Source: Zeugodacus cucurbitae (lineage: Eukaryota > Arthropoda > Insecta > Diptera > Tephritidae). Taken from it: 64,000 bases of DNA. Location of the stretch: assembly GCF_028554725.1 (NCBI RefSeq), contig NC_071671.1, positions 10,846,001-10,910,000 on the forward strand, given 5' to 3'. The stretch's first letter is position 1; each line of letters begins with the position of its first letter. This document shows positions 41,051 to 51,561 of the stretch, in pieces. A program made the position numbers and the translations under genes. The notes beneath the pieces were generated by a model that had not been told where the DNA came from, ran no database searches, and saw only the letters and a list, made by a program, of their open reading frames with translations.

Positions 41051-41560
41051 TTTTACTATTATTATTTTTTATTAATTTTATTTTATTTTTTTTTTATTTT
41101 TTATTTTTTTTTTTATTTTATTTTATTTTATTTTCTTTTATTTTATATAATTTAGTTTCATTTCATTTCATTTCATTTCATTTATTTTGTTTTATTTTAT
41201 TTTATTTTATTTAATTTATTTTATTTTATTTTATTTTATTTTATTTTATTTTATTTTATTTTATTTTTTATTTTATTTTATTTTATTCTATTCTATTCTA
41301 TTCTATTCTATTCTATTCTATTCTATTCTATTCTATTCTATTCTATTCTATTCTATTCTATTCTATTCTATTCTATTCTATTCTATTCTATTCTCTTCTA
41401 TTCTATTCTATTCTATTCTATTCTATTCTATTCTATTCTATTTTATTCTATTTTATTCTATTTTATTTTATTTCATTTTTTTTTAATTTAATTTTAATTT
41501 AATTTTATTTTATTTTATTTATATTTATTTTATTTAATAATGAAAATATTTCTATAAATA
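41051..41560 (+). repeat. Compound pentanucleotide microsatellite: TTTTA flanks, TTCTA core
   Basis: TTTTA units run from about 41051. From 41286 to about 41445 they become TTCTA (about 31 units, one TTCTC), and then return to TTTTA through alternating units. A short TTTCA block lies near 41157-41180. Confidence 0.97.
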
Positions 41561-42657
41561 ATTTAATAAAATCGAAAGAATACTTTAAATAGGCCTGAAT
41601 AGCTCCATAGCTCTCAAGAAATGTTAAAATAAATTATATTTGCTATCCTAAAATCTGTTCTAGAATAATTACTTTCTTTAATACTGACAGAAGTGACTTC
41701 AAAAGCGAAAATATCACGTCACCCTGCTGGGAATACATATTATATATATATACATAAGTATGTATATAAGTTAAAATAAGTATATATGTACATTTGTATA
41801 TCCATACCTCCTTCTAGTATATATACTTGTTTTTAGTAGCTACATTTGACTTCTGCGCCAACAGACATTGTAAATAATTACAGAACAACATAAATGAATT
41901 AAAGAAGAATATGAAAACTGCAAGATTACGCAAATTTTATATGTATGTATGTATAATAATTAGCTGGAATTTACCCAAAACTGTCAGTAGCAAAAAATCA
42001 GCTTATATAATGGAAGCAACAGGTAGGTAAGCGCTGCTTGTTATACTCTAATGTGTAATTATAATAAAAAAGCATTAAAATTAAAAAAATCTTAGTATCA
42101 CGTAAGTTAACAAAAAATAATTAACAAAAGATGCAGCATAAAAATGCAATTAAAACAGCAAATAGTACAAAGGCAACCTTTGCCATAGCATTTTGTGTGT
42201 GGAAGGGAAGCAGTAAAGTGGATAAATATACATTCGTATGGCATTTATGCATTTAACATGCGCTAACTGACATTTGACAGCTGCGCAGCAACACTACATG
42301 CTTTTTTCGGGCACATAATGAGCTCATCACGCCATAACATCAAAAGCGAATCGCATGTCGCAAGCTAAAGTCTAATGAGAAATGCTAGAATTGGCGTAAT
42401 AAAATCGCAATTTTAAGCAAAATTGAAGAAAGTGTGGAATATAAAACTGAATCGTGAAAATTAGAACACAAACAAAAAATGACAATGAATTACCAATAAT
42501 ACAAATTTTTCGACAATTGGCAAACGCACGCTAGTTTGAGATATAAAATTAAAATCTATTTAGTCATAAACTTGTATAAAAAATTCAAAAAATCTAATTT
42601 TGCTGCGTCACTAATGCAATTTAAGATATTTATATTCAAATGAATAAGCTTTAAAAT

Positions 42658-42912
42658 TTTTGCTATTTTGTTGTCATTTTTAGAAACTTTTTACTATTTT
42701 GTTTTTGTATTTTTTAATTTTTTTACCACTTTGTTCTTGTTATTTTTGAATATTTTTACTATTTTATTATTGTCATTTTTGAGATTTCTTTTACCATTTT
42801 GTTGTAATTTTTGCTGATTTGTGTTGTTATTTTTGAATTTTTTTTTTACAATTTTGTTGTTGTTTTTTTTGTAATTTTTTCCACTTTGTTGCTGTTATTT
42901 TTGTAATTTTAT
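42658..42912 (+). repeat. Minisatellite of TTTTACTATTTTGTTGTT type
   Basis: About seven diverged units of 35-40 bp read TTTTTGAATTTTTTTAC followed by (T/C)ACTTTGTT(G/C)TTGTTA. The array is T-rich on this strand. Confidence 0.7.
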
Positions 42913-42914
42913 TA

Positions 42915-44935
42915 ATATTTTTTCTAGAAAAAATTCATGCTTTGTCTGTGTATGAATCAACTAAATTGCTGCCATCAATAAAAATGACAATTCAAGGTTT
43001 ATGCTATGCAACCCTGTGCAGCTTTGCAAAAGTCACCGCAAAATATAGCGAAAAATAGCCTTTTGTTTAGCGTGTATAGGTACTTTTAGCCAGTAAATAT
43101 GCGCAATTGTGTCAAGGTTGCGGCGTGAAAAGCTTTTCTTACATACATGCATATAGACAAAAATATATGGAATAATATTTTTTAACATTTTTTTTAAATA
43201 TTTTTTTTGTTGTTTTTGACTTGTTAGTGCTGAAACACACCCACAACAATGATGATTAAATTTATAAACACGCTTACAAGCCAAATAATTGTAATACAAA
43301 ATAATTTTTTTTTCGATTTTTATATTTTACGGACTTTCGGCACGTTTCTTGTCATACAAATGCGAATTTGAAATCAAAAACACAGTAAATGTAGTTATGT
43401 CTTGTCATATACACAACAAAGTCAAATCCAGCGAAATGCCGAAAAAGCACGTTATTTTGCGTAAAGCAGCATAGAAATACAGCTGCAAGCTGCATTTTAT
43501 GTGCAGACATCTATAATTACATACATACGCTTGTGACTACATTGAATTTGAAAACAAAAGTCAAAGTCGCAGCGCAACAAGTCAATGTCAAAGTTTTCAA
43601 AACAGCTACTTTGGATCATGTGACAACATAATTGATAGGAATATGTACATATATATGTACATGTAAATATATACTTATGAGTAGTTAATATATTATATTA
43701 AAAAAATATATAAACAAATTTTAAAATAAATATAAAAAATTAAATACAGTAAATAATTTTTAAAAATTAATAAAAAAAATATTTTTATTTAAATTTTATT
43801 TTTTCTTCTAAACCTCATATATTACGCTCGAAAATTGTTTACCGAAAACCGGATTCATTGTGAAACGCATAAAACTGTCAACTAACTACATAAGCAAATA
43901 AATGCAAATAAGAAAATAAAAGAATAAGAAATATTGTATGTAAATGACGGCGTTGAGAAGTCTTGCCCAACGCACTGCAAAACCAATATATTCATATAAA
44001 TACATACATACATACATACATACACACATATTCAATAAAATAACTGCACAGTTACTGACTTATGCACATTGCATTGCATACTCACGTACGCTTTTACGCG
44101 TTGCGCCCCCCAAACTACTCTCGCAAGCCAACACATTTTAATTTCTACAATTTCCAAGTAATCAAACCATTGACCTCAATTTTGTCGCTTGATATTTCTG
44201 ATGCACGTTTACTGAATAATATTACTACTACCAGCGTTGTTGCTGTTGTTGTTTTTCTTTCGCTTTTTTATTGGCTTTTATCATTGACAACATGTACGCC
44301 GCTATGTGAACGAGTAGTCATCGTGGGTCGCCGTCGCCGCTGATTCGCTAGTTGCTATTACTCGGCTATTGGATAGGTGAGTATGTATGTAAGCAGTTAT
44401 GTGCTCACTCACAACTCTAACTAGGCATGCAGTAGTGCAGTTGTAACGGCGTTTTTGGCATTAGTTGCAGCATTGCATTGCCATGCGGGCATTTCGCTAT
44501 GCGGACGGACGCCGTGCGTCTTTGTGTGGCACTTTGTAATCGATTGGCGATTTTTGTAGCGTACTCATGCTTGGGATATGCAAATTTCATGCACAAACAT
44601 ATGAAATATTTATTGCTTTGCAGTGAAAAGGTAATTCTCGCATGCGATTAGTGTATTTCTTGTAAAAAGCTTAGGTTGCAGGCGGCATTGCATACAAATT
44701 GCAAGTGTTTAAGCAGAGGCTTTCTTTCGAGCTGCTGTGCACTGATTGAGTATGTGGTTTGTATTTGCGTTGATTTTTGTAGCTCAGAGAAACAAATTTG
44801 TGATTTGATACAAGTTCACTGGTTAGCCAACTCCAAAAATTGAACTTTGACACAAAATCGAAGACACAAAATATTAAGGTCGGTGTGAACAAAAAATTTT
44901 AACATTATTTTAAGAAGAAAATTCAAAACATTTGA
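42915..44935. other. Non-coding stretch, nothing recognised
   Basis: It holds an AT tract (43690-43800) and a GC-richer patch around 44290-44580. No coding evidence. Confidence 0.55.
44001..44024 (+). repeat. (ATAC)n microsatellite
   Basis: About six ATAC units. Shorter runs of the same motif occur widely in the window, as is common in fly DNA. Confidence 0.85.
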
Positions 44936-44939
44936 AGTT

Positions 44940-45274
44940 GGTTAATGCCTCAAAAAAAAATGCTAACATTATTTAAAGAAATTTTGAAGTTTTTTTCAAC
45001 CAAAATATTTTTTTTATAGTTTTTTCTGCCAATATTATATCCAGTTGTATTACATTTGCTTTAAATAATTTTTTTTTTTAATAAAAAAACTTCAACTATT
45101 TAAGCAATGAGAACAATGCAAAACTTGACATTGACATGAACATAGCAAATTTAAAAAATATTAATCGACTCATAACTTTTCGGGAAATCGGGTCCACCGA
45201 CTTAAAAAATTGATTTTGAGATAAGAAAATTTTATTTTTCTAATTTAGAAATTTTAAAACCAACCTAACCCCTT
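44940..45274 (-). mobile_element. TTAAGGGG-family remnant at 45 kb
   Basis: Only the right terminus is clear: AACCAACCTAACCCCTT, the complement of the AAGGGGTTAGGTTGG end. The interior includes ATCGACTCATAACTTTTCGG and GAAATCGGGTCCACCGACTT. The left boundary is a guess. No coding capacity is seen. Confidence 0.45.
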
Positions 45275-46479
45275 CAAAAATCAGGCAACTCCGAAGAGTT
45301 CCGATTATTCCACATTGAACCCTTGTAAAAACAATGAACGCTCTGATTTTGAAATTTCTAAAAAAAATATTCTTGAAAAAATACGCTAAAATTAACGGCT
45401 TCTTGCAACAAAAATTTGCGCACTTAATTTTTTCCGCTTCAAGCACACCACATGCTAAATCTAAGGTTAGTGCCTCAACACGCATTAATAATATTTTTAC
45501 AGCTCAACATATGGCAGTTGTACATGAGACATAACCGTAAGGTGCACGCCTTTTTAAGATGTATTGCAACCAAAAAAATTTTGGGCAAAAAGCGAGCGAC
45601 GACCATAAAATACCACATCTTAAATCATATTTCGCAACGACTATTTAAGCAGATGATTGATTTGACAACAACACCACGAGCGGTGGCACCAATATGCAGG
45701 AGAATACAAAATAAATCGAAGTCATAATATATAATGAAAAGCATAAACGGCACAAAAAAAATTGGTAAAGAGGCGGGTAACACCGTTATGTACAAAGCCT
45801 TGACGAAATGCCAGCGAGTGACGCCCATATGACAGGCATAAATGGCAAAGATGGATGACTGCGAGAGGCAGGCGCGAAATTCAATTGCAGAAAAAAGGCA
45901 AGAAATAAAAAAAGCTGTTCAAGGCGCGGAGCATAAGTAAAGGAGAATGGGTAATAAAATAAGAAAATAAAATAAGAAAATAAAATAAAAAAATAAGTGA
46001 GATGCAGTTTCGTATAAAATGAATGGAAAAAAAAACAATTTTTTAATGCGTTCGAACAATGCTATCAACTGCAAGCGAAAAGCTGCTGCGACAACAACAA
46101 CAACAGCTTAAATATGTATGTTTATATAAATGTATGTATGTATGTGTGTTGATATGTATGTTTGCATTTACTCGCCTGCATTGTGGCGAGCGAATGCATC
46201 GTGTCGATTAAATGCAAAACTTCTTGAGGTAGGACCAACCAAGCTATCAAAATGAATGCACACAAATGCATAGTGAATGCAGCAGCAACAAACAACAAAA
46301 GTGAGAAAGCAAGTGCGGGAAAAAAGCAAAAACAAAAACAAATACAAAAAACTCAACGTAGCGTTAAATTGACAGGCAGTCGCATAAACAATGGCAAACA
46401 AGCGATAAACCAAATAGTATACAAATACACATGCAATTTTAACTCATATGAGCCGTTATAATCATGTATTTGTGTGTGT

Positions 46480-47700
46480 TTGTTTGTGCAACATGCATTG
46501 CAAAATGCACTCAAGCGAAGCCGTAGCCATGCCGTAGTGCAATTAGCCGCATGCAACCCTGTCGCACGTACTCGTACACACACAGTGGAGCTTTGCGAAC
46601 GTCACACGTCGTAGGGAATGTCATTGCTCGTGCATGGCAAACACGAAATTAAATATAAAACGGCAGAAAAGTGTAGAAACAAAAACAAAATGCAAAAAAA
46701 GCACTGCCAACAATGCGAAGAAGCGCAAGAAAAATGCAGTTGCGTGCGGCAAACATTTGGACGGTGGTCGTCGGTCGGTCGGTCACCCCTTTCAGTGACA
46801 AGAAACAGCAACATCAACATAAGCAACAACACCAGCAATATATGCAACAAGCAAGCAAACATGCGTTGCCTTTGTTGACACCGAAGAAATGTGTGCAACA
46901 ACAACAAAGGACCGTAAGGCGATGCAATACGAAGAAGCTTTCAATAAAAAATACATAGAAACCGATACTAAAATGCAATGCAAAAATATAAAAAAGAGAA
47001 AGAAATTCCATTTTGCGCACTTGTGCCAAGGCTTCGTGTCCTTCGTGCTTGCGCAAACGCATACAACGTGACTGGAGACCCAGCCGCCGCAGCTGACCGA
47101 CTGCCGACTGCTTTTTGCGGCTGGCGACACACGGCCATAAGGTGACAATGACATTTGCGCTTCATTGGCACAAATTGCATCACTGCAAGCACCGTTATGT
47201 GGACAGGGTTGCAAGCGAGTGGTCACGCAGACAAGCGTACGCTGCTGGAACGATCATACGACGATTACTCACTTATAAGTATATGCATATGCGCGAAGAA
47301 ACGGAGAAAACTTGCAAAAGGAAATGCCAGCAGATATACTCGTGTGTACTCGCCCAAATTGCAAGTTCGCTTGCGCTTCGTTGCGCTTTATTGCAGGCAG
47401 GCAACCGAGCGAATGCGTTCGTTTATTGCTATTACACGCTGTGTCCGTCCTTCGTCGCTACAAAAAACTTCATTCATACATGACAATCGTTCGTTAGCCG
47501 AATTCGTCGTGCTGCACTCGTGCATGTGCGGGTTCGTTGCATTAACATTGAACTGGAATTGGGTTACTGGCGCAATGTACGAAAATTTTGTACGCTCCTT
47601 TTCTCCAACACCCCTGTACTCGTGTGTGTTTTGGTTTTTGATTTTTCATCCGAACACTATATACTGTGTGAGTGGCCTAAATTTTGAGTGCCGCTGATGT
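46480..47700. other. GC-richer island with overlapping open frames
   Basis: The least AT-rich block of the proposed intron, 2.7-3.9 kb downstream of the EcR-B1 exon. Long frames overlap on both strands (47155-47697 plus, starting TTG; 46792-47226 minus), and none shows a domain or codon pattern I trust. They most likely follow from the low stop density of GC-richer DNA. A regulatory role is possible. Confidence 0.3.
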
Positions 47701-47705
47701 TACTG

Positions 47706-47764
47706 GTGACCTGAATTGAAGTGAGGACAAGCATCTGCATGTGATCTTGACCTTTTGAAGGTGA
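47706..47764. promoter_or_regulatory. Cluster of AGGTCA-like nuclear receptor half-sites
   Basis: TGACCT at 47706-47711, TGACCT at 47748-47753 and AGGTGA at 47759-47764. The last two form an everted pair with a 5-bp gap. On the minus strand CAAAAGGTCA resembles a monomer site of the DHR3/E75 type. Such sites are degenerate and can arise by chance. Confidence 0.25.
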
Positions 47765-48192
47765 ACTATATTGTATTGTAGGGGTGTTGATTGCGACTAT
47801 TGAACATTGCTTTTGTGGCAGAGGAGAGTATGGATTTTGTATGAGTACATATAAGATTCATATTATACTGCTAAAGTGAATTCGAGTGTGGATAGTGCTA
47901 TTGGGATGAGGGGTGGTGTGTATGTAGCAATTTATAGTAAATACTACGGAGCTAATTAAATATTTTCAAAAAATATGGAATATAAATTAATAGTAAATTA
48001 GTTAAATATCATAAAGATCAAAGAGGTAAGTATAGATTATCCGATTATTTTTAGTTTTCGTCCATATGGTGACAAAATTAATTAATTATTCCAATTGGAA
48101 TTGGATTTTTTCGCTCGAAGTTAACGAAATGTTGGCTTAACTGCGAAATATTCATTTATAGGCTCGAAAAGTCAATTCATTCGAAGTTCATA

Positions 48193-48609
48193 TTAAGTGG
48201 TTAGGTCGGAGGCTGAAATCAAAGGTATTTTTACAATGTTTTTTTTAATTGCATTTAAAAATTGAGTATATCAAAGACACGTATTTAAACAGTATTTTTT
48301 GATATTTTTATTTAAAAACTCCGAAAACTCAGCTGCTGGTAGCTCATCTCTCATGACGTGTACAAAAAAAGCTCTTGCCATGGACAGCATAACTCATTAT
48401 TGGTTCATCTGTCAACAATAAAACAAAAATATTTCGATAGTAAATGTATAAAGAAATTAATGAACGAAGAAAAAAAGAAAATATTGAAATTGGAATTTTC
48501 GGAAGATTTTTAACGAAAAAACTCACTTTTTTGTTCAAAATTCCGCCATAAATTGGACCGAATTTTTTTTTTTTTTTTGAAATTTTGAGACTCACCTTAA
48601 CGCCTGTAA
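48193..48609 (+). mobile_element. TTAAGGGG-family MITE, 417-bp copy with both ends
   Basis: The left end is TTAAGTGGTTAGGTCGGAGG. The right end, complemented, is TTACAGGCGTTAAGGTGAGT, so the element has imperfect terminal inverted repeats of about 20 bp. The interior matches the 31.4 kb copy. It is non-coding and lies about 1.8 kb downstream of the EcR-B1 exon. Confidence 0.7.
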
Positions 48610-49956
48610 ACCTCAAAAAGCAAAATTGCTTGACCGGAGCATTTACTTTCAGCACCGATCTAACCAAAACTAGCTCGAAATCAATATAGCTTTCACAAAA
48701 TATAAAAAAGCATGAAAATAGAAAGAATTAAGCCCACAAAATGCCAAACTCGCTTTTGCACTTGTTCAGTTTTTGCATACTGTAAGCGCATTAGAGCTAT
48801 GCGAAAGCAGATAGCAGCACACCAAAAAAAAGTTTTGCCGCAAATTTACATAATTTCACGATTTGCATGTACGCCATTAAGCTGTGTGTGAAATTATGAG
48901 AAATGTGGGTAATTTAATTTTGTTGGTTTTAGAGGAACGACAATTGTCACGCTCCAATTCACAAAATTCGCCCAAAATGGCCAAAAGAACCAAAACAACA
49001 CAGAGTAATTACTAGTGTTAAAACAAAAACAACGGCAGTAAAGTGAAGGAGAACTTACAAGTACATATGTATGTATATATAGCAAGCAAGCAATGAGGGT
49101 GAAATGCCGAAAAAAGTCATGCCACAAAAGCCTAAAGCCTAAAGCGGAAAGTGCAAAAAAAATGCAGCAAAATTTGCAAGTGACCCTGAAATGTTGTACA
49201 ACAACAAAATGGCAACGCGCGTAATACGTGGTTGCTGCTGCTGCTGCCCTTGCCCCAGTTTGTGAACGTCAAACAAAAACTAATATCAGCCACAAACACT
49301 AAAAGTGGCACACTTATTATTTACATACCTACATATACATCAATATCTACATATGTATGTATGTATATAAGAACATAAGCTATAAATAGTAACTGTAAAA
49401 ACTTTACATACGATATGTGCACTTAGAGTCTTTTCACCTCGTCCTTTAACTAAAGTAGTGCACTAGAGCACAAGCGGTCAAGGGCAAATGATAGCAGGGC
49501 TGCATATATACACATATATATGTATATATAATTTACTGAGGGTAGCCTGGATGCGGTGCAACGAAAATGCGCTCGTGTCGTGAACTCAAAGCGTCATGCT
49601 AAAAGCATTTACTACATACAAATCGCTCTGATTATCCTGTATGTACTTAATATATATAGTATATATGTATATAGAACTAAGTGCAGCTGTTGCATTATAG
49701 AGCAGGGTCATTGAAGCAGTGAAGACGCTGTCAAATCTAAATATGCTATGCAGCAACTGGTAGCCTCGACCTCAAAATTAAGCGTTAATCCTGCAACGCT
49801 GCGGGTGTGCTGCACAGCAGAGTTGCATTGGTGAGTGACAAACGCAGCAGCACATGCTGGGAGAGTGATATAGTCAATGTGCCACATAAATATATTAAAA
49901 ATAATTTTTGTAAATTTTAGTTTCGAAATACGATTTTTTATGGAGAAAAACAAAAT

Positions 49957-50298
49957 AATGATTTTCGAAATTTTAAAAATCTTTGCGTTTTGAAATTGTA
50001 TTGAGTACTTTTTAAATCAAAATTATGAAAAATTAATTTCGAGAACTTTTAGGTTCGAAATAAAAATTTATATTTATTTAGAAGAAAAATTTTTTTTTTT
50101 TTTTGTTTGTAAGGAAAAAAAATTATACAAAAAAAAATTTTTTTGTAAATTTGAAATTTTAAAAATTTTAATGTTTGAAATTTGTGTACTTTTTAGCAAA
50201 AAATTTTTATTAAAAAAAAAAATTGTAATGATTTTCGAATTTAAAAAAATTGTGTAATGATTTTCGAAATTTTAAAAATCTTTGCGTTTTGAAAATTG
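49957..50298 (+). repeat. Direct repeats just downstream of the EcR-B1 donor
   Basis: AATGATTTTCGAAATTTTAA followed by AAATCTTTGCGTTTTGAAA occurs at 49957 and 50256, about 299 bp apart, with a partial third copy between (50161-50200). The block lies in the first 450 bp of the intron. Confidence 0.8.
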
Positions 50299-50396
50299 CG
50301 TATTTTATAATTTTTTAAAAAAATCAAATTATAACAAATAAATTTTTTTTCTGCTCAAAAATTCATGAACCATTTCCCCCACAACCCCTTTCCGTC

Positions 50397-50403
50397 ACTT
50401 ACC
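50397..50403 (-). other. EcR: Splice donor at the end of the EcR-B1 exon
   Basis: Minus-strand sequence reads TCAG|GTAAGTG, a perfect donor consensus. The exon ends at 50403 after the first base of a Gly codon (phase 1), which keeps the SISSG peptide and hands over to the common EcR exon, expected to start RDDLSP in Drosophila. Reading through the donor gives Gly-Lys then TGA, so an unspliced message would stop here. Confidence 0.93.
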
Positions 50404-51006
50404 TGACGATATCGAATTCGCCGAATCGCTGCGCGGCGTATGCTGTTGCATGTTGAGTACGTTGTGCTGCATGCCAGCAGCATTGCCACCCAACACACTA
50501 CCCATCAAACCATTCATTAAGCCCTGATTAAGTGTTGCATGCAACATATTCGTATTGTTATTGTTGTGCATATTCAAATTGTTATTATTATTGTGTGCAT
50601 TTTGTTGATTAGCAAGTTGACCATTGCTCAGCTGATTGCCATGGCCCATTACGCCGCCATTGCCACCACCACCAACATTACCGTTACCAAAATTGCCGCC
50701 ATTTGTTGCATTGCCAGCATTCATATTGTTCAAGCCGCCTAACGGTGGTAACGGTATTATTGTGGTTTGTGGCGGCAGCAAAGCGGCACAACCATGCGCC
50801 GATGTGATCACGCTGTGGCCGCCAGGTCCATTGAAAGCGGCATCATACCACAGATCCTGCTCGCCATAGACCGGTGAGTCGAGCGGTGAGGGCGACAGTG
50901 CTGTGCTAAGCACGAGTCCAGTGGAGGATGAGCTCACCTCGGTGGAGGATTCTTCCAGCATGCGAAAGGCGAAACCGCCGTTATTCGACCAACGTCGCTT
51001 CATCAT
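50403..51006 (-). CDS. EcR: Ecdysone receptor isoform B1, B1-specific first coding exon (partial gene)
   Basis: EcR is the nuclear hormone receptor that binds 20-hydroxyecdysone as a heterodimer with Ultraspiracle and switches on moulting and metamorphosis genes. This exon encodes 201 residues plus one base: the B1-specific N-terminal (A/B, AF-1) region. Visible marks are MMKRRWSNNGG at residues 1-11, a Ser-rich EESSTEVSSSS stretch at 18-28, SVIT..HGC..LPPQTTIIP at 65-85, a Gly/Asn-rich low-complexity middle (about 90-153, with five- and four-Asn runs), and TPRSDSANSISSG at 190-202. These match Drosophila EcR-B1 as I remember it, with a shorter, more Asn-rich linker. The first in-frame ATG is at 51006; a TAG at 51123-51121 closes the frame upstream, and the codons between include no ATG. 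Two ATGs are adjacent (51006, 51003), the first with A at -3. The reading frame meets a stop just inside the intron, so the protein must continue through the donor at 50402. The zinc-finger and ligand-binding exons are not in the window. The gene identity is very likely; species-level details are not. Confidence 0.95.
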
Positions 51007-51218
51007 TGTTGTTTGCGCGTGGCCGGTCACGGTGGTTGTAGTTGGTTGATTGGTTGGTTGGTTTTGGGTGTGTGTGTGTTTTTGGGTGTTTATGTTGAAA
51101 GCGTAGTTTGATTTCTTCAACTACTTTTTAACACTTTTCTTTGGAAAAAATTATTGTGTGTAAATTTTGCTTTCAATAATATTTCACTTTTTCTTGTTTT
51201 TGTTTTTTTTGTATTTCT

Positions 51219-51254
51219 TTACTTTTTGCGTACTAATTTGTGCACGAAATACAT
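51219..51254 (-). CDS. Upstream ORF in the EcR-B1 leader (11 codons)
   Basis: This is a second complete short ORF (MYFVHKLVRKK), ending 212 bases before the B1 start codon. Only these two ATGs occur in the leader part of the exon, and neither overlaps the main frame. Ribosomes could reinitiate at 51006. Translation is unproven. Confidence 0.4.
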   Translation of the reverse strand: MYFVHKLVRKK

Positions 51255-51263
51255 GCTTGCGAT

Positions 51264-51308
51264 TTATATTTTTGCACTGGAATATTTGATTTTATTGCTA
51301 AATTGCAT
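51264..51308 (-). CDS. Upstream ORF in the EcR-B1 leader (14 codons)
   Basis: This is a complete ATG-to-TAA ORF of 14 residues (MQFSNKIKYSSAKI) in the 5'UTR. It has no known function as a peptide. Drosophila EcR-B leaders are known to carry several short upstream ORFs, so a role in lowering B1 translation is plausible, but that is inference. Confidence 0.4.
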   Translation of the reverse strand: MQFSNKIKYSSAKI

Positions 51309-51400
51309 GCACTTGTTTCAAATCTAAAATCAATAATGAAAAATAAAATTTCAAAAATTTAAATAAATGCCAGAAATTCGACGACAAAAATTCTGTGGCT

Positions 51401-51420
51401 TGTGTGTGTGTGTGTGTGTG
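51401..51420 (-). repeat. (CA)10 repeat inside the EcR-B1 5'UTR
   Basis: Plus strand shows ten TG units (CA on the sense strand). Being in a transcribed leader, it could vary in length between individuals. Confidence 0.9.
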
Positions 51421-51503
51421 GCTGAGTGTGTTTAATACGGCCTCAAAAAAAATTATTTTATTTGTATAGCTGTTTCTGCGAACTTAAAATGCGCGCTTTG
51501 TCA

Positions 51504-51561
51504 CTGAAATGAGACACAAAAAAAGAGAAAGAGAGATGGCAGAGATGAAGGCATAAGTTAG
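51504..51561 (-). other. EcR: Splice acceptor and branch-point region for the EcR-B1 exon
   Basis: On the minus strand a CTAAC branch-like motif (51561-51557) is followed by a long CT-rich tract (CTCTCTTTCTCTTTTTTT) and then TCATTTCAG|TGAC, with AG at 51505-51504. This is the strongest acceptor in the neighbourhood and implies at least one non-coding exon further upstream. TCAGT also resembles the fly initiator, so a transcription start here is a weaker alternative. Confidence 0.75.

Larger units (their letters stand above)
1..50402 (-). other. EcR: Probable EcR intron downstream of the B1 exon
   Basis: Everything from the donor at 50402 to the window edge lies downstream of the B1 exon. No reading frame on either strand resembles the EcR C4 zinc fingers (CLVCGD, CEGCKGFFRR) or the ligand-binding domain. 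The common exons are therefore expected beyond the left edge, giving an intron of over 50 kb. A very short exon could have escaped manual reading. The interval holds AT-rich filler, transposon remnants, microsatellites and a few GC-richer islands listed separately. It contains no second gene that I can support. Confidence 0.65.
51007..51503 (-). other. EcR: 5'UTR part of the EcR-B1 exon
   Basis: This 497-base leader lies between the proposed acceptor and the B1 start codon. It is A-rich, as fly leaders usually are. It holds a CA repeat, a run of CCAA tetranucleotides (51034-51062) and two short upstream ORFs. No better acceptor is seen nearer the ATG; a T6CC-AAAG at about 51140 is weaker. If transcription instead starts within the exon, the leader would be shorter. 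Confidence 0.7.

Noticed and set aside
41187..41486. Reading frame of repeated ILFY/SILFY residues on the plus strand
   Set aside because: It is a translation of the TTTTA/TTCTA microsatellite.
46792..47226. A 144-codon minus-strand frame with hydrophobic stretches
   Set aside because: It overlaps the frame above on the other strand. The hydrophobic residues come from T-rich sequence, and no recognisable family or splice context is seen.
47155..47697. A 180-codon plus-strand frame, the longest on that strand
   Set aside because: It starts with TTG, overlaps other frames in the same GC-richer island and shows no domain, signal or repeat pattern. Stop-poor composition explains it.
1..50402. 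Search for the EcR zinc-finger exon on the minus strand
   Set aside because: No CLVCGD or CEGCKGFF coding pattern was found by eye in the translated frames or in the sequence. A profile search would be decisive.
50539..50869. Plus-strand frames across the EcR-B1 exon
   Set aside because: They are antisense shadows of the real coding exon.
51007..51120. A 38-residue N-terminal extension of EcR-B1 (LKKSNYAF...)
   Set aside because: It would start at TTG, not ATG, right after an in-frame TAG. The first ATG is at 51006 and gives the conserved MMKRRW start.
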